A DNA stretch of 64,000 nt from Staphylococcus sp. (GTDB taxonomy: Bacteria; Bacteroidota; Bacteroidia; Bacteroidales; Muribaculaceae): assembly GCA_023665865.1 (NCBI GenBank), contig JAMPDC010000001.1, positions 2,240,021 through 2,304,020 of the forward strand. The letters are read 5' to 3'. A program made the translations under genes and the position numbers. Positions 55,501-63,738 of the stretch are shown here, in pieces. Positions within the stretch are counted from its first letter, which is position 1; every line of letters starts with the position of its first letter. The notes beneath the pieces are model-generated. The model was not told the origin of the DNA, did not search any database, and was given only the letters and a program-made list of their open reading frames with translations.

Positions 55501-57243
55501 ATTGCTGTAGGTCGCTTTGTTATACTCAATACTACCTACTTTGACATCAGCATCAATAAATGTCTTTCGGCTCATCGGATTATATCCCCGTCCGTCGACA
55601 GTCACAGAGCCTGTGACTCTCCCTACCCCAAGCTCTGGCATGAAAGCGTCTACCGGAAACGCATGGAGTGCAAGGGTAGCGTTATATGATTCCGCCTTGC
55701 CGTTCCAACGGCCGGAACCGGCAACCTTACCGTCGCGGGTGGTGATGGCGACTTCCCCTTCCACGCGACCGGGATTATAATCGACCGTGCCGTCGATTGC
55801 GAGCGCGGGCACCCTCTTTATGGGAAGGAAAGAGAATTGCTTATCGGTGATTGTCGACATGTTGCCACGGATATTCAGTTCTCCTCCGATTTTCTCAGGA
55901 TTGAACGGATTGCTGATTTCGCCTTCGAGAGCCACATGAGCCATGGGCTGCATGCGTATATCAAGACCATACACATTCAGCAATCCTGCATTACCGTCGA
56001 TGTCTGCCGACACCGATATGGGTGTCAGAGGCTTCAACATTGCTTTCATATCGGGGAAGGCCATAGCCACCTCTGTCGGATCTATGCGTCCGGATGCTTT
56101 CAGCATCAGAGGCAGAGAAGGATCAGTAGTGATATCCCCTATTCCCATCTCGGCGTTGATATTGAGTGAGGACTTCAAGGTTTCTATCGAGAATTTCCGA
56201 GCCTGCATAGTGCTGCCGTCCATCTCAAAGAGACCATCTGCCCGTAGTTGCAGACCGCTGCGTTCACGGGCTGTCAATCTCTTCAACGGCACCGTGATTG
56301 ATGTCCCTTTATTATAAAATGAATCAACCTCGATGGTTACATCCGATACTTCGATATACGATGGGTCGAAACCAGCGAGCGGTTTCACTCCGCGCTGGGC
56401 GTATAGTCCATTACGGGCCGTCAGGCAGAGTGTATCAGCCGTTATAGTCCACATCTCAGCCTCAGGAGTCGCAGCGACAGTGTCGGCAGTCACCTGTTCG
56501 GTTGCCACGAGAGGATAAATATATGCAGCCGTCACACTGTCGACATGCAACGACTGTCCAAAGATGCGTTTGGTCGCCATATCGACATGTCCGTCGCGCA
56601 GTTCCATACGGTCTACGTGACAACCGAGGCTGTCGATGATCGGAAGCATCTCCATCTGATAGGTCAGATCTCTTACGGTGATTCTATCGGCCTTCACATT
56701 CCAAGGTGTGCCCTGTGCAGTGTCAACCGGTGCCGCAGTCGTATCGTTGAGCATACGCAGTCTGACATTCACACCGTCGATGTCGACAGTGGAGAGATCA
56801 ATGACACCATCTTTCAACTTCACGTCAGAACCGGAGATATCCGCACGTGCGATATTTGCACGCAGCCACATTATCGAGTCATTGTTGCCAAGCTGATAGA
56901 ACGCGCTGTCAAGTTCGGCGCCTTCGATATCAATGTCACCTTTTAACAAAGGCATCAGTTTGACATCGACCGCCAAGCGAGCCGATGTCAGCATGGTGTC
57001 TCCATTGGCTTGGATCACGACCGCATTATCAACATTCAGTTTGAGAGGGAATCCGAGCCGGAGTTTGCCGATCTCTACGTGCATACCGGTAGATTTGCTT
57101 ACCTGTTCCGTCGCTATTTTAACTGCAAAATCCTGAACGAACGGGACATACAGAAGCACCGGAATCAACACAAGAAGCAAGATGATACCAAGAAGTGTCA
57201 GGAGGAAAGCTTTAAAAAGCTTTTTAACAATACTACGGCTCAA
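52516..57243 (-). CDS. tamB: TamB-family translocation/assembly protein
   Basis: The very large 1,575-residue protein is anchored by one N-terminal helix (about 9-33). It then runs as a repetitive beta-taco of AsmA/DUF490 type across the periplasm. The conserved DUF490/TamB C-terminus is present, with SGYVRYTPPFMSEKNFSFEE, DITVQNELASMS and SYRVSKTFFDDRFKIVIGG. TamB-like proteins form a hydrophobic groove that connects inner and outer membranes and is implicated in lipid transport. Its partner TamL follows. The long beta repeats explain the lack of other domains. Confidence 0.92.
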   Translation of the reverse strand: MSRSIVKKLFKAFLLTLLGIILLLVLIPVLLYVPFVQDFAVKIATEQVSKSTGMHVEIGKLRLGFPLKLNVDNAVVIQANGDTMLTSARLAVDVKLMPLLKGDIDIEGAELDSAFYQLGNNDSIMWLRANIARADISGSDVKLKDGVIDLSTVDIDGVNVRLRMLNDTTAAPVDTAQGTPWNVKADRITVRDLTYQMEMLPIIDSLGCHVDRMELRDGHVDMATKRIFGQSLHVDSVTAAYIYPLVATEQVTADTVAATPEAEMWTITADTLCLTARNGLYAQRGVKPLAGFDPSYIEVSDVTIEVDSFYNKGTSITVPLKRLTARERSGLQLRADGLFEMDGSTMQARKFSIETLKSSLNINAEMGIGDITTDPSLPLMLKASGRIDPTEVAMAFPDMKAMLKPLTPISVSADIDGNAGLLNVYGLDIRMQPMAHVALEGEISNPFNPEKIGGELNIRGNMSTITDKQFSFLPIKRVPALAIDGTVDYNPGRVEGEVAITTRDGKVAGSGRWNGKAESYNATLALHAFPVDAFMPELGVGRVTGSVTVDGRGYNPMSRKTFIDADVKVGSIEYNKATYSNIALNTSLHDGNATGTLESMNHDVDATVRFDGRLDGDTIMWDLNSNVRNINLQALGFADTLNRGSVDLITKGNYNLATNAINANAGVTNLVWYLPDADIVTRQPIDVTLVSSDSILDADLSNGDMLLKLNSRTSLMSFVNGLTAGMTEVSAQMDSMRVDVDRLHNSFPRFDMVLNMGKNNVAAKFLSQSSKIDFNRVAAGLHNDSLISLNMLVDGFATGTTRLDTISFNAIQHGQYLVYTANINNRPGTFDDFAHVALNGFAGSNRFAAYLKQQNIKGESGFNLGLSASLIDSVVTVKLVPTKPTIAYKPWTLNKDNFISLDLTNKHLEADLQLQGGNSFVKIFTEHPAGEDSLTHGHGPNARPDDLVVQISQVHLQDWLAINPFAPPVKGDLSANMRFRYEQGVLTGKGDVGLSDLFYGRERVGDFDLAVDVANSHGGKLMADVSLMVDSVKTITAHGVLNDSTSGNPFLLDFRMIRFPLRVVNPFIPQGMATVSGMLNGQMEITGNMAHPVFNGFIDFDTTAVKVKMLGTSFEFSEEKIPVDSGIVSFNDFAIKGCNDNPLYVNGTVNARNLANLGLDLDLKAKNIEVVNASRARNGAEVYGKAFLDIDATAKGDMEALNVNADLSVLAGTNVTYVMTQAAQTLSSQSTEDMVHFVQFNDTTSVLNADSITSTAMALNLEAALRIEEGSTINVDLEAGSSNKVHLQPSGNVMFTMSALNGERLTGRININSGYVRYTPPFMSEKNFSFEEGSYVAFNGDMMNPILNIHAVDVIKANVTQEGQNSRLVNFNVMLGVTNTLDNMNVAFDLSTDDDITVQNELASMSAEQRANQAMNMLLYNVYSGAGTKGNANLSGNQLYSFLTSRLNSWAANNIRGVDISFGIDQYDKTYGGSTSTTTSYSYRVSKTFFDDRFKIVIGGNYSSDADADENFSQNLINDISFEYMLNKSGSMYVKIFRHTGYESILEGEITQTGVGFVLKKKLNTLWELFGIRRD

Positions 57244-57328
57244 TGTTGATGAATTTTACAAGGTTAATATTCAATTTTATATATCCGGACGGCCACTATG
57301 ATGTGTTCCCGATATGCTATATTAACCA

Positions 57329-57336
57329 CAAAAGTA
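57329..57336 (-). promoter_or_regulatory. -7 promoter box for tamB-tamL
   Basis: TACTTTTG on the minus strand, 85 bases before the tamB ATG, fits TAnnTTTG. The -33 element is not convincing. Confidence 0.35.
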
Positions 57337-57381
57337 CAATATTTGTTTTAAAAAGCGCTTCAAAAAGTTAAATCCACTATG

Positions 57382-57411
57382 CTTGGCTACAGATTTTATT
57401 TACTAATTTTG
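57382..57411 (+). promoter_or_regulatory. Promoter for the membrane protein-dus pair
   Basis: CTTG (57,382-57,385), 18 bases, then TAATTTTG (57,404-57,411), with the ATG at 57,464. The spacing is slightly short, but the -7 box is perfect. Confidence 0.45.
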
Positions 57412-57463
57412 CACATCCTAATCTACCGGCGCTTTTCTGCGCCCATAAATGATATCTGAACCG

Positions 57464-58042
57464 ATGGCAAATAATTCTTCTTCCGGCGACAAATTTCGCA
57501 CCGTTCTACTTGTAATCATAGGTTTTATCGTAATCATCCTGGCCGGCGGCTGTATGTCTCTCTACCAACGCACTTTGATTGACTGGTGGTGGCCTGTCGG
57601 CATAACCGCTCTTCTCGCTCTCATGTCGGCTGCGGCGATGTATCCCCGTTGGCGTCGCCTGACAGGCTCCGACAGCAAAATCCTGAACTTCATCTGCCAC
57701 ACCGTGGTCTCTTTCACACTTATCCTATTTGCGTTTTTCGCTGTCAATTATTTCTTTGCCGACGATAGCACCATCCATCCCGAGCAGGTGACAGTCGAAC
57801 GTAAATACCGCGAGAAGCGTAATCGCACCCGCCGTGTCGGCCGACGCACCTATACCACCGGTGAAGTTTACTACGAGTATTATATGGAGATCCGTTTCTC
57901 AAACGGACGCATTAAGTCTGTGCCCGTGCCTCGGGAGCGCTATAGCCGCATCCGTACCGGTTCTACCCTCACGTTCCATGTTGAGATGGGAAATCTGGGC
58001 GTTCCGGTTATAAAGGACAAAAAGACTGTGACCGATGAGTGA
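57464..58042 (+). CDS. Membrane protein of unknown function (192 residues)
   Basis: The product has three hydrophobic helices (about 15-35, 40-60 and 75-100). A charged, arginine-rich soluble tail follows, with EKRNRTRRVGRRTYTTGEVY and VPVPRERYSRIRTGSTLTFH. The ATG at 57,464 (MANNSSSGDKF) is chosen over an in-frame ATG five codons earlier. I do not recognise the family. Its stop overlaps the start of the dus gene by eight bases, so the two are co-translated. Confidence 0.7.
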   Translation: MANNSSSGDKFRTVLLVIIGFIVIILAGGCMSLYQRTLIDWWWPVGITALLALMSAAAMYPRWRRLTGSDSKILNFICHTVVSFTLILFAFFAVNYFFADDSTIHPEQVTVERKYREKRNRTRRVGRRTYTTGEVYYEYYMEIRFSNGRIKSVPVPRERYSRIRTGSTLTFHVEMGNLGVPVIKDKKTVTDE

Positions 58043-58985
58043 CTTCCGACATCTTGTAGCCCCTTTGCAGGGATTCACAGAGGCGCCTTTCCGTCACTTC
58101 CATGCCGCGCTCTATGGTCACGACAAATGCTCCCTATCACCACTGACATATTTCTCGCCCTTTCTCCGTGTGGAGAAAGGGGAACTTCGTGCCCGGGATC
58201 TCCGCGATATCGCCTCCCCTCTCGACGCCAACCACCATCTCATACCGCAAGCTATCTGCCGCGACCGCGATGAGTTTTCAAAGATAGCCGATGCCGTCAT
58301 CGCAGCCGGCTACGACACACTTGATCTTAACCTCGGCTGTCCATTTGTCCCTCAAGTACGTAAAGGCCGTGGCGCCGGACTGCTTGTGCGGCCTGACAGT
58401 CTTGCGGAAATAGCCTCGGTCATGACCAATGATTACGCCGGCATGAATTTTTCCATCAAAATGCGTCTCGGTATCGCCGATCCCGACGAATGGCGTCAGC
58501 TGCTTCCCATCATCGAGTCCATGCCGCTTACTCATCTCACCGTCCATCCGCGCACAGCCTCGCAGCAGTATTCCGGCGAGCTCCGGCTTGATGAATGTTC
58601 ACGTCTCGTATCTGCGACCCGCCATCCAGTGATATTCAATGGCGATCTCACCTCTGTGACAGATATTGTATCTATACGTGAGACTCTGCCGTCGCTCGCT
58701 GGCGTGATGGTAGGCCGAGGCATTTTAATGCGCCCCTCTCTGTTCCGAGAGTATATCGACGGGTATGAATGGCCTCTTCAGGAAAGACATGAGATGCTTC
58801 TCAGACTTCACTCTTCCATCCTTGATCATTTCATCTCTGTCCTTCATGGCGAGACTCAGATTTTAAGTAAGATCAAGCCCCTTTGGGAATATTTCGGCAA
58901 TGATTTTGACCGCAAGACCGTCAAAAAAATTCTGAAAGTGACCCGTCTGCCGGCATATATCGACGCAATTTCATCGCTTTCATGA
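58035..58985 (+). CDS. tRNA-dihydrouridine synthase family protein
   Basis: The 316-residue FMN enzyme has VAPLQGFTEAPFRHF at the N-terminus, then the Dus signature LDLNLGCPFVPQVRKGRGAG with its catalytic cysteine (about 103). The KMRLGIADPDEW and LTVHPRTASQQYSG blocks follow, then GVMVGRGILMRP for phosphate binding. It reduces uridines in tRNA D-loops. Which Dus position it serves is not clear. Confidence 0.88.
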   Translation: MSDFRHLVAPLQGFTEAPFRHFHAALYGHDKCSLSPLTYFSPFLRVEKGELRARDLRDIASPLDANHHLIPQAICRDRDEFSKIADAVIAAGYDTLDLNLGCPFVPQVRKGRGAGLLVRPDSLAEIASVMTNDYAGMNFSIKMRLGIADPDEWRQLLPIIESMPLTHLTVHPRTASQQYSGELRLDECSRLVSATRHPVIFNGDLTSVTDIVSIRETLPSLAGVMVGRGILMRPSLFREYIDGYEWPLQERHEMLLRLHSSILDHFISVLHGETQILSKIKPLWEYFGNDFDRKTVKKILKVTRLPAYIDAISSLS

Positions 58986-58994
58986 CTCCGGAGG

Positions 58995-59025
58995 GTTGCG
59001 CTCTAATTATTTTTCATTAAATTTG
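58995..59025 (+). promoter_or_regulatory. Promoter for cdsA
   Basis: GTTG (58,995-58,998), 19 bases, then TAAATTTG (59,018-59,025). The cdsA ATG follows at 59,046. Confidence 0.55.
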
Positions 59026-59045
59026 CAAAAATTTACTACTAAGCG

Positions 59046-59906
59046 ATGAAAAATCTCATATTAAGAAGTATAACAGGTATAATATATGTAGGTCTGATCT
59101 GCGCGACTGTTCTTCTCGGCGGTTGGAGCTACATAGTCTTCTTTGCTCTCATAACAATAGCGGCCCTTACTGAGTTCTACAATCTCAGCAACTCTTCGAC
59201 AGGCGGCGAGAACGTCACTACACTCGTGGTCGACGTGGCCGGAGGTCTAATCCTATGTGTAGGCCTGAGTTGTGTCAACATTCCTCCGCTCCTGTCGCCG
59301 TTCACAACCGCCGTCATAGGTGGCTCTTTTTTCACAGTCTATCTCCTCTATCTCATAGTGCGGCTCGTCATGCAACTCTACAGCCAGGAATCATCACCAC
59401 TGACCAATATCGCCTACTCTTATATGGGCCAGATGTATATCGCACTACCTCTCGGACTCATGTCGATGTACTACACCCTGCCCAACGGCCGCCATCTGTT
59501 GCTTGCCATGTTTGTGATGATCTGGCTCAACGACACCGGTGCCTTCTGCGTAGGGTCGCTAATTGGCAAGCATAAACTCTTCGAGCGTATATCCCCCAAG
59601 AAATCATGGGAAGGTTTCTTCGGAGGACTTGTTTTTGCGATAGCCTCCTCTTTTGTGTTTAAATATTGCTTCCCCGAATATTTCGAGGAAATATCCATTG
59701 CCGGACTCTGTGGTCTCGGTGCAGTCGTCAGCATCTTCTCCACCTGGGGTGACCTTGTGGAATCGCTCATCAAGCGTACGCTCGGAGTCAAGGACTCCGG
59801 CAAGCTTCTCCCCGGTCATGGCGGAATTCTCGACCGTATTGACTCCCTCCTGCTTGTCATCCCGGCATCGCTGCTCTACCTGACAGCACTTCGCCTCTAT
59901 ATCTGA
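59046..59906 (+). CDS. cdsA: Phosphatidate cytidylyltransferase
   Basis: The 286-residue membrane enzyme makes CDP-diacylglycerol, the branch point to all phospholipids. It has about seven membrane helices. The CdsA signature lies near the C-terminus, with GDLVESLIKRTLGVKDSGKL then PGHGGILDRIDSLL; the catalytic aspartates are in this stretch. The DTGAFCVGSLIGKHK loop is also typical. It has its own promoter. Confidence 0.93.
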   Translation: MKNLILRSITGIIYVGLICATVLLGGWSYIVFFALITIAALTEFYNLSNSSTGGENVTTLVVDVAGGLILCVGLSCVNIPPLLSPFTTAVIGGSFFTVYLLYLIVRLVMQLYSQESSPLTNIAYSYMGQMYIALPLGLMSMYYTLPNGRHLLLAMFVMIWLNDTGAFCVGSLIGKHKLFERISPKKSWEGFFGGLVFAIASSFVFKYCFPEYFEEISIAGLCGLGAVVSIFSTWGDLVESLIKRTLGVKDSGKLLPGHGGILDRIDSLLLVIPASLLYLTALRLYI

Positions 59907-59981
59907 GCCCTTTTCCCTCTCTCATAGCGATTGTATTTTTTTCATAATATTTTTCATACTTACACTCTTAATCTTTTTCAA

Positions 59982-61415
59982 ATGAATAAAATCATCTGTC
60001 TTGCCTTCATCGGGGCCGGCCTGTTGTTTTCATGCAATTCCGGCAATGATACCTCGGCAACCGTTGATACGAACAACGATGTGATCCTCCACGCTTGGTC
60101 TTGGTCTTTCGACACCATTGCTGCAAACATGAAAGACATCGCAGACGCCGGCTATGCCTACGTCCAGACATCTCCGGCCAACACCTGCTTTGTCGGCGAA
60201 GACGGCGGCATGGCCCTATTCTCGCAGGAGGGAGATTCTGTGAAAGGCAAGTGGTATTATTATTATCAGCCGACCGACTGGAAAATCGGCAACTATCTGC
60301 TCGGCAACCGCGACCAGTTCAAAGCCATGATGGATAGCGCGGCTAAGTATAATGTAAAGGTGATTGTCGATGTGCTTCCCAACCATACAGCTGTCGACCA
60401 CACTGCTGTCCTTCCTGACCTCGACGCAGCCGTCGGCGGCCACGAGAAACTGTTTCATGCCAACGGCTTCACTCCCATCAAGGACTACAATGACCGCTAC
60501 GAGTGCACAACAGGCGAGATGGGTGGTCTTCCCGATGTCAACACTGAGAATCCCGACTTTCAGCACTACTACATGACCTACGTCAACGACCTTCTCAGTC
60601 TTGGAGTGAAAGGCTTCAGATACGATACAGCCAAGCATATCGGTCTCCCCTCTGACCCGCTTGACAGTCTCGCCGCACGCAATAATTTTTGGGACGTAGC
60701 CACCGGCCGCGAAGCAGTCAAGGGCCTGACCCTCGCCGTTCCGGCCGACTCCCTCTTCATCTATGGTGAAGTGCTTCAGGACAAAAATGTCAAGGAGACA
60801 GAATATGCAGAATACATGGATCTCACCGCCAGTGCCTATGGTCACGCACTCCGCAATGTGCTTGAGAAAGGTGACTTTGCCGCTGATTCCCTCCTCAACT
60901 GGCACCACCCTGTCGAGGGTAAGAAACTCGTCACATGGGTGGAATCACATGACACCTATGCCAATGCTCATGAATCTGCCGGACTCTCCGACGATCAGAT
61001 CCGCATGGGTTGGGTATTCCTTGCCGCACGTCAGAACGGCACACCTCTCTTCTTCAGCCGTCCCGCCGGCAGTACCCGCGAGAACTACTGGGGCAACAAC
61101 CGCGTCGGCGCCCGTGGCAATGACGAGTTCAAACATCCCGAGGTTGTGGCCGTCAACAAATTCCGCCGCAACATGGCCGGACAGCCTGAGACCATCCATG
61201 CGACCGACAACGGTGCTGTGATCGAAGTATCACGTGGCGACAAGGGTGCAGCGTTAATCAACCTGTCTTCCGAAACACAAGCGGTTGATTCTCTGCCGAC
61301 TACTCTTCCAGATGGCACATACACCGACAGCGTTCACGGCACTGATTTCAAAGTCTCCAACGGTATTCTCAGCGGCTCGTTGGCGCCTTTCACATCCTAC
61401 CTGCTCTATCGCTGA
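59982..61415 (+). CDS. Lipoprotein alpha-amylase (GH13)
   Basis: The 477-residue product starts at 59,982 with a lipoprotein signal (LAFIGAGLLFSCNSGND, lipid cysteine near 18). The earlier in-frame ATG is poor. The TIM barrel shows VIVDVLPNHTA (region I), GFRYDTAKHIG with the nucleophile Asp (region II), FIYGEVLQ with the acid/base Glu (region III) and WVESHDTYAN (region IV). A short beta domain ends the protein. It should cut alpha-1,4-glucans at the cell surface or in the periplasm. No SusC/SusD pair or sus regulator is adjacent. Confidence 0.9.
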   Translation: MNKIICLAFIGAGLLFSCNSGNDTSATVDTNNDVILHAWSWSFDTIAANMKDIADAGYAYVQTSPANTCFVGEDGGMALFSQEGDSVKGKWYYYYQPTDWKIGNYLLGNRDQFKAMMDSAAKYNVKVIVDVLPNHTAVDHTAVLPDLDAAVGGHEKLFHANGFTPIKDYNDRYECTTGEMGGLPDVNTENPDFQHYYMTYVNDLLSLGVKGFRYDTAKHIGLPSDPLDSLAARNNFWDVATGREAVKGLTLAVPADSLFIYGEVLQDKNVKETEYAEYMDLTASAYGHALRNVLEKGDFAADSLLNWHHPVEGKKLVTWVESHDTYANAHESAGLSDDQIRMGWVFLAARQNGTPLFFSRPAGSTRENYWGNNRVGARGNDEFKHPEVVAVNKFRRNMAGQPETIHATDNGAVIEVSRGDKGAALINLSSETQAVDSLPTTLPDGTYTDSVHGTDFKVSNGILSGSLAPFTSYLLYR

Positions 61416-61439
61416 TTACCCCGGTTCCTAAAATATATC

Positions 61440-61476
61440 CACAAGGCGCTGATGTCTAAAGCATTGGCGCCTTGTG
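61440..61476 (+). terminator. Intrinsic terminator after the amylase gene
   Basis: CACAAGGCGC pairs with GCGCCTTGTG around a loop that itself partly pairs. AACTTTTAA follows. Confidence 0.78.
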
Positions 61477-61532
61477 AACTTTTAAGCGCATAAATTTGTT
61501 AGCAAAATAGCAATAAAATTAAAAAATAATTG

Positions 61533-61540
61533 TAAATTTG
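61533..61540 (+). promoter_or_regulatory. -7 promoter box for the winged-helix gene
   Basis: TAAATTTG lies about 143 bases before the ATG at 61,684. The long AT-rich leader includes a small hairpin AACAGAT/ATCTGTT near 61,570. A second TAAATTTG is at 61,491-61,498. Confidence 0.35.
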
Positions 61541-61683
61541 TGCCAGACACATAAAATAGGAATTTAAAAACAGATTGAATCATCTGTTTCACATGTATAA
61601 ACAATAATCATCATCGGCAATCACTTCTCATAGACGACTATTATAATTATCTTTTGTGTAATCTAATTAAATATTTACTAACA

Positions 61684-61896
61684 ATGAACACTGACACTAT
61701 TGGTTTGAATGCTGGAAGCGTATGGGCCGCTCTTAATGAAGCTGAAGCCCTCGGTACAAAACAGCTCAAGAAAAACGCCAAAGTCAAGACTGAAAAGGAG
61801 CTCTATGCGGCTCTCGGATGGCTTGCCCGTGAAGGAAAAATCAAATTTGAGGAGAGTGAGGATGGCAAAGAGGTCATCGTTTCTCTCGTCCAGTAA
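61684..61896 (+). CDS. Small winged-helix protein (DUF2582-type)
   Basis: The 70-residue product starts at the ATG at 61,684 (MNTDTIGLNAGSVWAALNEA). An in-frame ATG ten codons upstream adds a poor extension. The whole protein is a single winged helix-turn-helix: VWAALNEAEALGTKQLKKN, KTEKELYAALGWLAREGKI, then a two-strand wing. This matches the small wHTH family (PF10771/DUF2582), with unknown targets. It could bind DNA or proteins. A terminator follows. Confidence 0.8.
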   Translation: MNTDTIGLNAGSVWAALNEAEALGTKQLKKNAKVKTEKELYAALGWLAREGKIKFEESEDGKEVIVSLVQ

Positions 61897-61989
61897 TCAA
61901 CATCTCTTTCTCCCAACCGTTCCCGATCCTGAGGACTATGTGTCTTGATTTTATCGGTAGTAATCTTTAGGATCCAATAAGATAACAAC

Positions 61990-62020
61990 CTCCTGCCGTC
62001 CCCGAGTGAGTCGGCAGGAG
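61990..62020 (+). terminator. Intrinsic terminator
   Basis: CTCCTGCCG and CGGCAGGAG form a perfect 9-bp stem with a 13-base loop, followed by ATTCTATATTTC. It isolates the winged-helix gene from the glycosyltransferase gene. Confidence 0.78.
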
Positions 62021-62058
62021 ATTCTATATTTCAATCGACATTTTCTTTCTTGCAACAA

Positions 62059-62799
62059 ATGAACCCACTATTCTCCATCATCACCGTAACCTACAATGCC
62101 GAAAAGACCCTTCCGCCAACGCTTGAAAGCGTGAAGAGCCAGACATGTAAGCTATATGAATATATACTGATCGACGGTGCGTCTACCGACGACAGCGTGA
62201 AGCTGGCCATGGAGTCGGGTATAGATCCAATGACTGTTGTTTCAGAGAAAGACCATGGTCTCTATGATGCCATGAGCAAAGGTCTTGGTCTCGCGCACGG
62301 AGACTATGTGATATTTCTCAACGCCGGCGATGCTTTCCATAGCCCGAACACCCTGCAACTTATTGCCGATACCATAATGGACAACGATTATCCCGGCATT
62401 GTCTACGGTCAGACACAGATTGTAGATGCAGAACGTCGCCGCATCGGAGACCGCCATCTGACAGCTCCCGCAAATCTGACTCTCGATTCATTCAAGGAGG
62501 GCATGGTCGTCTGCCATCAGGCCTTCATCGCATTGCGTAAGATTGTCGACAATTTCGACACACGCTATCGCTTCTCGGCCGACTATGAATGGTGCATCCG
62601 CTGTCTCCAGCGCTCACACCGCAACTGCTACATCGACCGTATCATCATCGACTATCTCTCGGAAGGTGTCACCACTGCCAACCACAAAGCATCGCTCTGG
62701 GAGCGATTCAGGATCATGGCTCACTACTATGGTTTATTCCCCACCCTTATGCGCCATGTCGGATTTTTCTTCCGCAATCTGCGTCGGAAAAAATCATGA
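62059..62799 (+). CDS. Family 2 glycosyltransferase
   Basis: The 246-residue GT-A enzyme has FSIITVTYNAEKTLPPTLES and YILIDGASTDDS for nucleotide-sugar binding. GDYVIFLNAGD stands at the DxD position, and RFSADYEWCIRC is the acceptor-side motif. The ATG at 62,059 is preferred to the TTG three codons earlier. Such enzymes build surface polysaccharide or glycolipid. No sugar locus surrounds it, so the substrate is unknown. Confidence 0.88.
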   Translation: MNPLFSIITVTYNAEKTLPPTLESVKSQTCKLYEYILIDGASTDDSVKLAMESGIDPMTVVSEKDHGLYDAMSKGLGLAHGDYVIFLNAGDAFHSPNTLQLIADTIMDNDYPGIVYGQTQIVDAERRRIGDRHLTAPANLTLDSFKEGMVVCHQAFIALRKIVDNFDTRYRFSADYEWCIRCLQRSHRNCYIDRIIIDYLSEGVTTANHKASLWERFRIMAHYYGLFPTLMRHVGFFFRNLRRKKS

Positions 62800-62821
62800 C
62801 CATATACGTGCCTGAATATCG

Positions 62822-63376
62822 TCACTTCACCCTGTCGGGATTCTTGGCAATGAAATCTTTCCACGATTTCGGGCCCGCCACCTTGACGGGACGCGTGGAT
62901 TCATAGAAATGACATAGCGCGGCTGCAAGCGCATCGGTCGCATCGAGTTCAATCTCAAGCTGCTCGTTGGAAATTTTCAAGATCCTGCGCAACATTTCCC
63001 TTACCTGCTCCTTGCTTGCTGCGCCCGAGCCTGTTATGGCCATCTTGATTTTTCGGGGCTCATATTCCGTGATCGGCACATCCCGTGAGAGAGCCGCAGC
63101 CATAGCCACCCCCTGCGCACGTCCGAGTTTTAGCATTGACTGGACATTCTTGCCGAAAAACGGAGCCTCGATTGCCATCTCGTCCGGAAGAAATTGCTCG
63201 ACAAGCCCTACCACTCTTTCATGAATACGCAGGAGTCGCAGGTAGTGGCTGTCATATTTGTTGAGCTTGACCACTCCAAGGGCAATCAGCTCGGGAGTCT
63301 TTCCTCTGACCCCGAGGATGCCGTAGCCCATCACATTAGTACCCGGGTCGATGCCTATTATAACCTTGTCGTGCAT
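62822..63376 (-). CDS. ruvC: Holliday junction resolvase RuvC
   Basis: The 184-residue nuclease begins at the ATG at 63,376 ([20 protein letters not shown]), placing the first catalytic Asp in GIDPGTN. The second acidic site is in [22 protein letters not shown] and [15 protein letters not shown] complete the active site. It cuts Holliday junctions after RuvAB migration. Upstream codons in the frame belong to the DUF4286 region. It converges on the glycosyltransferase gene with a 22-base gap. Confidence 0.95.
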   Translation of the reverse strand: MHDKVIIGIDPGTNVMGYGILGVRGKTPELIALGVVKLNKYDSHYLRLLRIHERVVGLVEQFLPDEMAIEAPFFGKNVQSMLKLGRAQGVAMAAALSRDVPITEYEPRKIKMAITGSGAASKEQVREMLRRILKISNEQLEIELDATDALAAALCHFYESTRPVKVAGPKSWKDFIAKNPDRVK

Positions 63377-63398
63377 AAAACTGTTACTATCCTTTTTG

Positions 63399-63707
63399 TC
63401 AAAGCGGAAGCGACTCCATATAGGTAGTGAAAAACACAACTCCTTCGCCAAACATTTTTCTTAATCCGTCTCTAAGCTCTGCACCTTCGCCGTCGTGCCA
63501 ACTGACAGCATCCTCTGCGGTCGCGGCCTCAAAACTGACGGCATAGCTGACGCAGTCCTCCTGCACCTCGATCAATATCGCTGCGAAGCGTGGCGATGCC
63601 AGCAGTTGCGAACTCATTGCTGAAGGGATATAGACTTCTCTCACCCACGACTTGAACTTTTCATCGAGGCTGACATGGACGTGAAAACTGGTGTTGAGTA
63701 TTATCAT
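63399..63707 (-). CDS. DUF4286 family protein
   Basis: The 102-residue ferredoxin-like (stress-responsive A/B barrel type) protein opens [20 protein letters not shown]. It includes [19 protein letters not shown] and ends [11 protein letters not shown]. This is the Bacteroidota DUF4286 pattern, typically a small protein next to ruvC. It lies 22 bases upstream of ruvC on the same strand. Function unknown. Confidence 0.8.
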   Translation of the reverse strand: MIILNTSFHVHVSLDEKFKSWVREVYIPSAMSSQLLASPRFAAILIEVQEDCVSYAVSFEAATAEDAVSWHDGEGAELRDGLRKMFGEGVVFFTTYMESLPL

Positions 63708-63738
63708 TTCAGAATACTTTTTTAGGGATGATTCTCGA

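Noticed and set aside
60216-60908. 230-codon minus-strand frame antisense to the amylase
   Set aside because: Mirror of the GH13 gene; composition rich in Val and no conserved domain.
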